A DNA stretch of 64,000 nt, taken from contig NC_135136.1 in the NCBI RefSeq assembly GCF_051014445.1, positions 23,392,001 to 23,456,000 of the forward strand, read 5' to 3'. Shown here in pieces: positions 7,613-19,117 of this stretch. The notes under the pieces are model-generated. The model was not told the origin of the DNA. It did not search any database and saw only the letters and a list, made by a program, of their open reading frames with translations. A program made the translations under genes and the position numbers. The stretch is from Colletes latitarsis. Lineage: Eukaryota; Arthropoda; Insecta; Hymenoptera; Colletidae. Positions within the stretch are counted from its first letter, which is position 1, and the number at the start of each line of letters is the position of its first letter.

Positions 7613-10600
7613 ATTTTAGAGGATAACACCGGTTAGGTCTGGGTTAGGTCTGGGATATGCGCGCATCTGGCTTATACTTTCGCCTTCTTCGCATACTTGT
7701 TGGCCAGATCCTGGGTTTTTTTCGTGTTTGAATCACGTAGTACTGTGGTAACACACAGAAACAGTCCATAAAACCTGGATTCGGACAGTATTTTAGAGGA
7801 TAACACCGGTTAGGTCTGGGTTAGGTCTGGGATATGCGCGCATCTGCCTTATACTTTCGCCTTTTTCGCAAACTTGTTGGCCAGATCCTGGGTTTTTTTC
7901 GTGTTTGAATCACGTAGTAATGTGGTACCACACTGAAGCAGTCAATTAAACCTGGATTCGCACAGTATTTTAGAGGATAACACCGGTTAGGTCTGGGTTA
8001 GGTCTGGGATATGCGCGCATCTGGCTTATACTATCGCCTTTTTCGCAAACTTGTTGGCCAGATCCTGGGTTTTTTTCGTGTTTGAATCACGTAGTAATGT
8101 GGTAACACACTGAAGCAGTCAATTAAACCTGGTTTCGATCAATATTTTAGAGGATAACACCGGTTAGGTCTGGGTTAGGTCTGGGTTATGCCCGCATCTG
8201 GCTCATGATTTTGCCTTCTTCGCATACTTGTTGGCCAGATCCTGGGTTTTTTCCGTGTTTGAATCACGTAGTAATGTGGAAACATACTGAAGCAGTCAAT
8301 TAAACCTGGTTTCGATCAATATCTCAGAGGATAACACCGGTTAGGTCTGGGTTAGGTCTGGGATATGCGCGCATCTGGCTTATACTTTCGCCTTTTTCGC
8401 AAACTTGTTGGCTAGGTGCTGGGTTTTTTTCGGGTTTGAATAACGCAGTAATGTGGTACCACACTGAAGCAGTCAATTAAACCTGGTTTCGATCAATATT
8501 TCAGAGGATAACACCGGTTAGGTCTGGGTTAGGTCCGGGATATGCCCGCATCTGGCTCATGATTTTGCCTTCTTCGCATACTTGTTAGCCAGATCCTGGG
8601 CTTTTTTCGTGTTTGAATCACGTAGTAATGTGGTAACAAACTGAAGCAGTCAATAAAACCTGGTTTCGATCAATATTTTAGAGGATAACACCGGTTAGGT
8701 GTGGGTTAGGTCTGGGAAATGCGCGCATCTGGCTAATACTTTCGCCTTTTTCGCAAACTTGTTGGCCAGATCCTGGGTTTTTTCCGTGTTTGAATCACGT
8801 AGTAATGTGGTAACACACTGAAGCAGTCAATTAAACCTGGTTTCGATCAATATTTTAGAGGATAACACCGGTTAGGTCTGGGTTAGGTCTGGGTTATGCC
8901 CGCATCTGGCTCATGATTTTGCCTTCTTCGCATACTTGTTGGCCAGATCCTGGGGTTTTTTCGTGTTTGAATCACGTAGTAATGTGGTAACAAACTGAAG
9001 CAGTCAATGAAACCTGGTTTCGATCAATATTTTAGAGGATAAATCCGGTTAGGTCTGGGTGAGGTCTGGGATATGCGCGCATCTGGCTTATACTTTCGCC
9101 TTTTTCGCAAACTTGTTGGCTAGGTGCTGGGTTTTTTTCGTGTTTGAATCACGTAGTAATGTGGTACCAGACTGAAGCAGTCAATTAAACCTGGTTTCGA
9201 TCAATATTTCAGAGGATAACACCGGTTAGGTCTGGGTTAGGTCTGGGAAATGCGCGCATCTGGCTTATACTTTCGCCTTTTTCGCAAACTTGTTGGCCAG
9301 ATAATGGGTTTTTTTCGTGTTTGAATCACGTAGTAATGTGGTAACACACTGAAGCAGTCAATAAAACCTGGTTTCGATCAATATTTTAGAGGATAACACC
9401 GGTTAGGTCTGGGTTAGGTCTGGGTTATGCCCGCATCTGGCTCATGATTTTGCCTTCTTCGCATACTTGTTGGCCAGATCCTGGGGTTTTTTCGTGTTTG
9501 AATCATGTAGTAATGTGGTAACAAACTGAAGCAGTCAATGAAACCTGGTATCGATCAATATTTTAGAGGATAAATCCGGTTAGGTCTGGGTTAGGTCTGG
9601 GATTTGCGCGCATATGGCTTATACTTTCGCCTTTTTCGCAAACTTGTTGGCCAGATCCTGGGTTTTTTTCGTGTTTGAATCACGTAGTAATGTGGTGCCA
9701 GACTGAAGCTGTCAATTAAACCTGGTTTCGATCAATATTTTAGAGGATAACGCCGGTTAGGTCTGGGATAGGTCTGGGAAATGCGCGCATCTGGCTTATA
9801 CTTTCGCCTTTTACGCAAACTTGTTGGCCAGATCCTGGGTTTTTTTCGTGTTTGAATCACGTAGTAATGTGGTAACACACTGAAGCAGTCAATAAAACCT
9901 GGTTTCGATCAATATTTTAGAGGATAACACCGGTTAGGTCTGGGTTAGGTCTGGGTTATGCCCGCATCTGGCTCATGATTTTGCCTTCTTCGCATACTTG
10001 TTGGCCAGATCCTGGGGTTTTTTCGTGTTTGAATCACGTAGTAATGTGGTAACAAACTGAAGCAGTCAATGAAACCTGGTTTCGATCAATATTTTAGAGG
10101 ATAAATCCGGTTAGGTCTGGGTTAGGTCTGGGATTTGCGCGCATATGGCTTATACTTTCGCCTTTTTCGCAAACTTGTTGGCCAGATCCTGGGTTTTTTT
10201 CGTGTTTGAATCACGTAGTAATGTGGTACCAGACTGAAGCTGTCAATTAAACCTGGTTTCGATCAATATTTTAGAGGATAACGCCGGTTAGGTCTGGGTT
10301 AGGTCTGGGAAATGCGCGCATCTGGCTTATACTTTCGCCTTTTTCGCAAACTTGTTGGCCAGATCCTGGGTTTTTTTCGTGTTTGAATCACGTAGTAATG
10401 TGGTACCAGACTGAAGCTGTCAATTAAACCTGGTTTCGATCAATATTTTAGAGGATAACGCCGGTTAGGTCTGGGTTAGGTCTGGGAAATGCGCGCATCT
10501 GGCTTATACTTTCGCCTTTTACGCAAACTTGTTGGCCAGATCCTGGGTTTTTTTCGTGTTTGAATCACGTAGTAATGTGGTAACACACTGAAGCAGTCAA

Positions 10601-10798
10601 TAAAACCTGGTTTCGATCAATATTTTAGAGGATAACACCGGTTAGGTCTGGGTTAGGTCTGGGTTATGCCCGCATCTGGCTCATGATTTTGCCTTCTTCG
10701 CATACTTGTTGGCCAGATCCTGGGGTTTTTTCGTGTTTGAATCACGTAGTAATGTGGTAACACACTGAAGCAGTCAATTAAACCTGGTTTCGATCAAT
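7613..10798 (+). repeat. Domain 4: E2 D2 L2 P W C A P F/W Y* P F A P F A A P
   Basis: Eighteen monomers. E2 (7,613) is E-like with GTTAGGTCTGGG and GGCCAG. L2 (7,967) has CTATCGCCTTTTTCGC. The first four units recur at 38,765-39,472, exactly 176 monomers away. The unit at 9,029 is an F-head/W-middle chimera with a CCAGAC tail. The unit at 9,206 is Y-like without the TTACG marker. From 9,560 the order F-A-P repeats as F(9,560) A P F(10,091) A A P, a local duplication around GTACCAGACTGAAGCTGTC tails. Confidence 0.85.
8321..8497 (+). repeat. Representative W-type monomer
   Basis: Body GATATGCGCGCATCTGGCTTATAC with GGCTAGGTGCTGGG (or GGCTAGATGCTGGG), TTTCGGGTTTGAATAACGCAG and GTACCACAC. The last creates the 12-bp palindrome TGTGGTACCACA. 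Clean copies start at 5,489, 8,321, 13,277, 15,224, 28,145, 36,464, 50,090, 51,506, 52,922, 59,999, 61,415 and 62,831. The GGTGC subtype carries a CTCAGAGG head and precedes a TTAGCC-type C unit, except at 36,464 where the following C unit reads TTGGCC; the GATGC subtype precedes an A unit. Chimeric versions are at 9,029 and 11,684, and a W tail at 12,215. Confidence 0.9.
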
Positions 10799-11683
10799 AT
10801 TTTAGAGGATAACACCGGTTAGGTCTGGGTTAGGTCTGGGATATGCGCGCATCTGCCTTATACTTTCGCCTTTTTCGCAAACTTGTTGGCAAGATCCTGG
10901 GTTTTTTTCGGGTTTGGATCACGTAGCAATGTGGTACCACACAGTAACAGTCAATTAAACCTGGATTCGGTCAATATTTTAGAGGATAACACCGGTTAGG
11001 TCTGGGTCAGGTCTGAGATATGCGCGCATCTGGCTTATACTTTCGCCTTCTTCGCATACTTGTTGGTCAGATCCTGGGTTTTTTTCGTGTTTGAATCACG
11101 TAGTACTGTGGTAACACACAGAAACAGTCCATAAAACCTGGATTCGGACAGTATTTTAGAGGATAACACCGGTTAGGTCTGGGTCAGGTCTGGGATATGC
11201 GCGCATCTGGCTTATACTATCGCCTATTTCGCAAACTTGTTGGCTAGATCCTGGGTTTTTTTCGTGTTTGAATCACGTAGTAATGTGGTAACACACTGAA
11301 GCAGTCAATTAAATCTGGATTCGGACAGTATTTTAGAGGATAACACCGGTTAGGTCTGGGTTAGGTCTGGGATATGCGCGCATCTGCCTTATACTTTCGC
11401 CTTTTTCGCAAACTTGTTGGCCAGATCCTGAGTTTTTTTCGTGTTTGAATCACGTAGTAATGTGGTAACACACTGAAGCAGTCAATTAAACCTGGTTTCG
11501 ATCAATATTTTAGAGGATAACACCGGTTAGGTCTGGGTTAGGTCTGGGTTATGCCCGCATCTGGCTCATGATTTTGCCTTCTTCGCATACTTGTTGGCCA
11601 GATCCTGGGTTTTTTCCGTGTTTGAATCACGTAGTAATGTGGAAACACACTGAAGCAGTCAATTAAACCTGGTTTCGATCAAT

Positions 11684-11860
11684 ATTTCAGAGGATAACAC
11701 CGGTTAGGTCTGGGTTAGGTCTGGGATATGCGCGCATCCGGCTCATGATTTTGCCTTCTTCGCATACTTGTTAGCCAGATCCTGGGCTTTTTTCGGGTTT
11801 GAATAACGCAGTAATGTGGTACCACACTGAAGCAGCCAATTAAACCTGGTTTCGATCAAT
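11684..11860 (+). repeat. W/C/W mosaic monomer
   Basis: Starts as W (CAGAGG head, GATATGCGCGCATC). From about 11,741 to 11,790 it reads as a TTAGCC-type C unit (CTCATGATTTTGCC, TTCTTCGCATAC, TTAGCCAG, GGGCTTTTTT). It then returns to W (CGGGTTTGAATAACGCAG, GTACCACAC). Flank-patch-flank with unchanged length fits gene conversion or a double exchange. Confidence 0.85.
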
Positions 11861-12214
11861 ATTTTAGAGGATAACGCCGGTTAGGTCTGGGTTAGGTCTG
11901 GGAAATGCGCGCATCTGGCTTATACTTTCGCCTTTTTCGCAAACTTGTTGGCCAGATCCTGGGTTTTTTCCGTGTTTGAAACACGTAGTAATGTGGTAAC
12001 ACACTGAAGCAGTCAATTAAACCTGGTTTCGATCAATATTTCAGAGGATAACACCGGTTAGGTCTGGGTTAGGTCCGGGATATGCCCGCATCTGGCTCAT
12101 GATTTTGCCTTCTTCGCATACTTGTTGGCCAGATCCTGGGCTTTTTTCGTGTTTGAATCACGTAGTAATGTGGTAACAAACTGAAGCAGTCAATAAAACC
12201 TGGTTTCGATCAAT

Positions 12215-12391
12215 ATTTTAGAGGATAACACCGGTTAGGTCTGGGTTAGGTCTGGGTTATGCCCGCATCTGGCTCATGATTTTGCCTTCTTCGCATACTT
12301 GTTGGCCAGATCCTGGGTTTTTTTCGGGTTTGAATAACGCAGTAATGTGGTACCACACTGAAGCAGTCAATTAAACCTGGTTTCGATCAAT
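12215..12391 (+). repeat. P-head/W-tail chimeric monomer
   Basis: P body (TTATGCCC, CTCATG, TTCTTCGCATAC, GGCCAGATCC) joined to a W tail (TTTTTTTCGGGTTTGAATAACGCAG, GTACCACAC). The switch lies between the GGCCAG core and the CGGG signature. The next unit is a TTAGCC-type C, as normally follows W, so the joint looks like a crossover from P into a W-C context. Confidence 0.85.
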
Positions 12392-13099
12392 ATTTCAGAG
12401 GATAACACCGGTTAGGTCTGGGTTAGTTCCGGGATATGCCCGCATCTGGCTCATGATTTTGCCTTCTTCGCATACTTGTTAGCCAGATCCTGGGCTTTTT
12501 TCGTGTTTGAATCACGTAGTAATGTGGTAACAAACTGAAGCAGTCAATAAAACCTGGTTTCGATCAATATTTTAGAGGATAACACCGGTTAGGTCTGGGT
12601 TAGGTCTGGGAAATGCGCGCATCTGGCTAATACTTTCGCCTTTTTCGCAAACTTGTTGGCCAGATCCTGGGTTTTTTCCGTGTTTGAATCACGTAGTAAT
12701 GTGGTAACACACTGAAGCAGTCAATTAAACCTGGTTTCGATCAATATTTTAGAGGATAACACCGGTTAGGTCTGGGTTAGGTCTGGGTTATGCCCGCATC
12801 TGGCTCATGATTTTGCCTTCTTCGCATACTTGTTGGCCAGATCCTGGGGTTTTTTCGTGTTTGAATCACGTAGTAATGTGGTAACAAACTGAAGCAGTCA
12901 ATGAAACCTGGTTTCGATCAATATTTTAGAGGATAAATCCGGTTAGGTCTGGGTTAGGTCTGGGATTTGCGCGCATATGGCTTATACTTTCGCCTTTTTC
13001 GCAAACTTGTTGGCCAGATCCTGGGTTTTTTTCGTGTTTGAATCACGTAGTAATGTGGTACCAGACTGAAGCTGTCAATTAAACCTGGTTTCGATCAAT

Positions 13100-14515
13100 A
13101 TTTTAGAGGATAACGCCGGTTAGGTCTGGGTTAGGTCTGGGTTATGCCCGCATCTGGCTCATGATTTTGCCTTCTTCGCATACTTGTTGGCCAGATCCTG
13201 GGTTTTTTCCGTGTTTGAATCACGTAGTAATGTGGAAACACACTGAAGCAGTCAATTAAACCTGGTTTCGATCAATATCTCAGAGGATAACACCGGTTAG
13301 GTCTGGGTTAGGTCTGGGATATGCGCGCATCTGGCTTATACTTTCGCCTTTTTCGCAAACTTGTTGGCTAGGTGCTGGGTTTTTTTCGGGTTTGAATAAC
13401 GCAGTAATGTGGTACCACACTGAAGCAGTCAATTAAACCTGGTTTCGATCAATATTTCAGAGGATAACACCGGTTAGGTCTGGGTTAGGTCCGGGATATG
13501 CCCGCATCTGGCTCATGATTTTGCCTTCTTCGCATACTTGTTAGCCAGATCCTGGGCTTTTTTCGTGTTTGAATCACGTAGTAATGTGGTAACAAACTGA
13601 AGCAGTCAATAAAACCTGGTTTCGATCAATATTTTAGAGGATAACACCGGTTAGGTCTGGGTTAGGTCTGGGAAATGCGCGCATCTGGCTTATACTTTCG
13701 CCTTTTTCGCAAACTTGTTGGCCAGATCCTGGGTTTTTTCCGTGTTTGAATCACGTAGTAATGTGGTAACACACTGAAGCAGTCAATTAAACCTGGTTTC
13801 GATCAATATTTTAGAGGATAACACCGGTTAGGTCTGGGTTAGGTCTGGGTTATGCCCGCATCTGGCTCATGATTTTGCCTTCTTCGCATACTTGTTGGCC
13901 AGATCCTGGGTTTTTTGCGTGTTTGAATCACGTAGTAATGTGGTAACACACTGAAGCAGTCAATTTAACCTGGTTTCGATCAATATTTCAGAGGATAACA
14001 CCGGTTAGGTCTGGGTTACGTCTGGGAAATGCGCGCATCTGGCTTATACTTTCGCCTTTTTCGCAAACTTGTTGGCCAGATAATGGGTTTTTTTCGTGTT
14101 TGAATCACGTAGTAATGTGGTAACACACTGAAGCAGTCAATAAAACCTGGTTTCGATCAATATTTTAGAGGATAACACCGGTTAGGTCTGGGTTAGGTCT
14201 GGGTTATGCCCGCATCTGGCTCATGATTTTGCCTTCTTCGCATACTTGTTGGCCAGATCCTGGGGTTTTTTCGTGTTTGAATCATGTAGTAATGTGGTAA
14301 CAAACTGAAGCAGTCAATGAAACCTGGTCTCGATCAATATTTTAGAGGATAAATCCGGTTAGGTCTGGGTTAGGTCTGGGATTTGCGCGCATATGGCTTA
14401 TACTTTCGCCTTTTTCGCAAACTTGTTGGCAAGATCCTGGGTTTTTTTCGGGTTTGGATCACGTAGCAATGTGGTACCACACAGTAACAGTCAATTAAAC
14501 CTGGATTCGGTCAAT
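13100..14515 (+). repeat. 8-monomer HOR, early copy: P W C A P Y P F/D1
   Basis: Same order and subtype markers as the tandem HOR at 50-53 kb: AACGCC-headed P with TTTTTTCCG and GAAACAC tail, CTCAGAGG-W with GGTGC, TTAGCC-C, A, P, Y, P, F. The last unit (14,339) starts as F and switches after CTTATAC...CGCAAAC into D1 (GGCAAG, CGGGTTTGGATCACGTAGCAATG, GGATTCGG), joining this HOR to the E-L-D2 block. Confidence 0.87.
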
Positions 14516-17500
14516 ATTTTAGAGGATAACACCGGTTAGGTCTGGGTCAGGTCTGAGATATGCGCGCATCTGGCTTATACTTTCGCCTTCTTCGCATACT
14601 TGTTGGTCAGATCCTGGGTTTTTTTCGTGTTTGAATCACGTAGTACTGTGGTAACACACAGAAACAGTCCATAAAACCTGGATTCGGACAGTATTTTAGA
14701 GGATAACACCGGTTAGGTCTGGGTCAGGTCTGGGATATGCGCGCATCTGGCTTATACTATCGCCTATTTCGCAAACTTGTTGGCTAGATCCTGGGTTTTT
14801 TTCGGGTTTGAATCACGTAGTAATGTGGTAACACACTGAAGCAGTCAATTAAACCTGGATTCGGACAGTATTTTAGAGGATAACACCGGTTAGGTCTGGG
14901 TTAGGTCTGGGATATGCGCGCATCTGCCTTATACTTTCGCCTTTTTCGCAAACTTGTTGGCCAGATCCTGAGTTTTTTTCGTGTTTGAATCACGTAGTAA
15001 TGTGGTAACACACTGAAGCAGTCAATTAAACCTGGTTTCGATCAATATTTTAGAGGATAACACCGGTTAGGTCTGGGTTAGGTCTGGGTTATGCCCGCAT
15101 CTGGCTCATGATTTTGCCTTCTTCGCATACTTGTTGGCCAGATCCTGGGTTTTTTCCGTGTTTGAATCACGTAGTAATGTGGAAACACACTGAAGCAGTC
15201 AATTAAACCTGGTTTCGATCAATATTTCAGAGGATAACACCGGTTAGGTCTGGGTTAGGTCTGGGATATGCGCGCATCTGGCTTATACTTTCGCCTTTTT
15301 CGCAAACTTGTTGGCTAGATGCTGGGTTTTTTTCGGGTTTGAATAACGCAGTAATGTGGTACCACACTGAAGCAGTCAATTAAACCTGGTTTCGATCAAT
15401 ATTTTAGAGGATAACGCCGGTTAGGTCTGGGTTAGGTCTGGGAAATGCGCGCATCTGGCTTATACTTTCGCCTTTTTCGCAAACTTGTTGGCCAGATCCT
15501 GGGTTTTTTCCGTGTTTGAAACACGTAGTAATGTGGTAACACACTGAAGCAGTCAATTAAACCTGGTTTCGATCAATATTTCAGAGGATAACACCGGTTA
15601 GGTCTGGGTTAGGTCCGGAATATGCCCGCATCTGGCTCATGATTTTGCCTTCTTCGCATACTTGTTGGCCAGATCCTGGGCTTTTTTCGTGTTTGAATCA
15701 CGTAGTAATGTGGTAACAAACTGAAGCAGTCAATAAAACCTGGTTTCGATCAATATTTTAGAGGATAACACCGGTTAGGTCTGGGTTAGGTCTGGGTTAT
15801 GCCCGCATCTGGCTCATGATTTTGCCTTCTTCGCATACTTGTTGGCCAGATCCTGGGGTTTTTTCGTGTTTGAATCACGTAGTAATGTGGTAACAAACTG
15901 AAGCAGTCAATAAAACCTGGTTTCGATCAATATTTTAGAGGATAAATCCGGTTAGGTCTGGGTTAGGTCTGGGATTTGCGCGCATTTGGCTTATACTTTC
16001 GCCTTTTTCGCAAACTTGTTGGCCAGATCCTGCGTTTTTTTCGTGTTTGAATCACGTAGTAATATGGTAACAAACTGAAGCAGTCAATGAAACCTGGTTT
16101 CGATCAATATTTTAGAGGATATATCCGGTTAGGTCTGGGTTAGGTCTGGGATTTGCGCGCATATGGCTTATACTTTCGCCTTTTTCGCAAACTTGTTGGC
16201 CAGATCCTGGGTTTTTTCCGTGTTTGAAACACGTAGTAATGTGGTAACACACTGAAGCAGTCAATTAAACCTGGTTTCGATCAATATTTCAGAGGATAAC
16301 ACCGGTTAGGTCTGGGTTAGGTCCGGGATATGCCCGCATCTGGCTCATGATTTTGCCTTCTTCGCATACTTGTTGGCCAGATCCTGGGCTTTTTTCTTGT
16401 TTGAATCACATAGTAATGTGGTAACAAACTTAAGCAGTCAATAAAACCTGGTTTCGATCAATATTTTAGAGGATAACACCGGTTAGGTCTGGGTTAGGTC
16501 TGGGTTATGCCCGCATCTGGCTCATGATTTTGCCTTCTTCGCATACTTGTTGGCCAGATCCTGGGTTTTTTTCGTGTTTGAATCACGTAGTAATGTGGTA
16601 ACACACTGAAGCAGTCAATTAAACCTGGTTTCGATCAATATTTCAGAGGATAACACCGGTTAGGTCTGGATTACGTCTGGGAAATGCGCGCATCTGGCTT
16701 ATACTTTCGCCTTTTTCGCAAACTTGTTGGCCAGATAATGGGTTTTTTTCGTGTTTGAATCACGTAGTAATGTGGTAACACACTGAAGCAGTCAATAAAA
16801 CCTGGTTTCGATCAATATTTTAGAGGATAACACCGGTTAGGTCTGGGTTAGGTCTGGGTTATGCCCGCATCTGGCTCATGATTTTGCCTTCTTCGCATAC
16901 TTGTTGGCCAGATCCTGGGGTTTTTTCGTGTTTGAATCACGTAGTAATGTGGTAACAAACTGAAGCAGTCAATGAAACCAGGTTTCGATCAATATTTTAG
17001 AGGATAAATCCGGTTAGGTCTGGGTTAGGTCTGGGATTTGCGCGCACATGGCTTATACTTTCGCCTTTTTCGCAAACTTGTTGGCCAGATCCTGGGTTTT
17101 TTTCGTGTTTGAATCACGTAGTAATGTTGTACCAGACTGAAGCTGTCAATTAAACCTGGTTTCGATCAATATTTTAGAGGATAACGCCGGTTAGGTCTGG
17201 GTTAGGTCTGGGAAATGCGCGCATCTGGCTTATACTTTCGCCTTTTACGCAAACTTGTTGGCCAGATCCTGGGTTTTTTTCGTGTTTGAATCACGTAGTA
17301 ATGTGGTAACACACTGAAGCAGTCAATTAAACCTGGTTTCGATCAATATTTTAGAGGATAAATCCGGTTAGGTCTGGGTTAGGTCTGGGATTTGCGCGCA
17401 TATGGCTTATACTTTCGCCTTTTTCGCAAACTTGTTGGCCAGATCCTGGGTATTTTCCGTGTTTGAAACACGTAGTAATGTGGTACCAGACTGAAGCTGT

Positions 17501-18409
17501 CAATTAAACCTGGTTTCGATCAATATTTTAGAGGATAACGCCGGTTAGGTCTGGGTTAGGTCTGGGTTATGCCCGCATCTGGCTCATGATTTTGCCTTCT
17601 TCGCATACTTGTTGGCCAGATCCTGGGGTTTTTTCGTGTTTGAATCACGTAGTAATGTGGTACCAGACTGAAGCTGTCAATTAAACCTGGTTTCGATCAA
17701 TATTTTAGAGGATAACGCCGGTTAGGTCTGGGTTAGGTCTGGGTTATGCCCGCATCTGGCTCATGATTTTGCCTTCTTCGCATACTTGTTGGCCAGATCC
17801 TGGGGTTTTTTCGTGTTTGAATCACGTAGTAATGTGGTAACACACTGAAGCAGTCAATTAAACCTGGTTTCGATCAATATTTTAGAGGATAAATCCGGTT
17901 AGGTCTGGGTTAGGTCTGGGATTTGCGCGCATATGGCTTATACTTTCGCCTTTTTCGCAAACTTGTTGGCCAGATCCTGGGTATTTTCCGTGTTTGAAAC
18001 ACGTAGTAATGTGGTAACACACTGAAGCAGTCAATTAAACCTGGTTTCGATCAATATTTTAGAGGATAACACCGGTTAGGTCTGGGTTAGGTCCGGGATA
18101 TGCGCGCATCTGCCTTATACTTTCGCCTTTTTCGCAAACTTGTTGGCAAGATCCTGGGTTTTTTTCGGGTTTGGATCACGTAGCAATGTGGTACCACACA
18201 GTAACAGTCAATTAAACCTGGATTCGGTCAATATTTTAGAGGATAACACCGGTTAGGTCTGGGTCAGGTCTGAGATATGCGCGCATCTGGCTTATACTTT
18301 CGCCTTCTTCACATTCTTGTTGGTCAGATCCTGGGTTTTTTTCGTGTTTGAATCACGTAGTACTGTGGTAACACACAGAAACAGTCCATAAAACCTGGAT
18401 ACGGACAGT
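14516..18409 (+). repeat. Domain 7: E L D2 P W A C P F F C P Y P F A F P P F D1 E
   Basis: Twenty-two monomers with private markers: CCTGAGTTTTTTTCG in D2, GCATTTGG with CCTGCG in F (15,932), TTCTTGTTTGAATCACATAG with ACTTAAGC in C (16,286), AAACCAGG after P (16,817), CACATGG in F (16,994). Most of these recur 12,921 bp (73 monomers) later in 27.3-30.6 kb, then 14,337 bp (81 monomers) later to 32,746, because the second copy contains an extra 8 monomers. Confidence 0.9.
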
Positions 18410-19117
18410 ATTTTAGAGGATAACACCGGTTAGGTCTGGGTTAGGTCTGGGAAATGCGCGCATCTGGCTTATACTTTCGCCTTTTTCGCAAACTTGTTGG
18501 CCAGATCCTGGGTTCTTTCCGTGTTTGAAACACGTAGTAATGTGGTAACACACTGAAGCAGTCAATTAAACCTGGTTTCGATCAATATTTCAGAGGATAA
18601 CACCGGTTAGGTCTGGGTTAGGTCCGGGATATGCCCGCATCTGGCTCATGATTTTGCCTTCTTCGCATACTTGTTGGCCAGATCCTGGGCTTTTTTCGTG
18701 TTTGAATCACGTAGTAATGTGGTAACAAACTGAAGCAGTCAATAAAACCTGGTTTCGATCAATATTTTAGAGGATAACACCGGTTAGGTCTGGGTTAGGT
18801 CTGGGTTATGCCCGCATCTGGCTCATGATTTTGCCTTCTTCGCATACTTGTTGGCCAGATCCTGGTGTTTTTTCTTGTTTGAGTCACGTAGTAATGTGGT
18901 AACAAACTGAAGCAGTCAATAAAACCTGGTTTCGATCAATATTTTAGAGGATAAATCCGGTTAGGTCTGGGTTAGGTCTGGGAAATGCGCGCATCTGGCT
19001 TATACTTTCGCCTTTTTCGCAAACATGTTGGCCAGATCCTGGGTTTTTTCCGTGTTTGAAACACGTAGTAATGTGGTAACACACTGAAGCAGTCAATTAA
19101 ACCTGGTTTCGATCAAT
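18410..19117 (+). repeat. Domain 8: A C P A
   Basis: Four units that link the D1-E end of domain 7 to the Y-led domain. The first three, with the D1-E before them, recur at 44,252-44,782, exactly 146 monomers (25,842 bp) later. The P at 18,764 has CCTGGTGTTTTTTCTTG, private to this site. The A at 18,941 has an AAATCC head, so it looks like an F-head/A-body recombinant. Confidence 0.82.

Larger units (their letters stand above)
10799..13099 (+). repeat. Domain 5: D1 E L D2 P W/C/W A C P/W C A P F
   Basis: Thirteen monomers. Starts with a clean D1-E-L-D2 cassette, then the mosaic W/C/W unit at 11,684 and a P-head/W-tail unit at 12,215. It ends in C(TTAGCC) A P F(CCAGAC), which leads straight into the 8-monomer HOR copy at 13,100. 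The two mosaic units suggest this domain formed by exchange between the GATGC-type and GGTGC-type W contexts. Confidence 0.85.
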
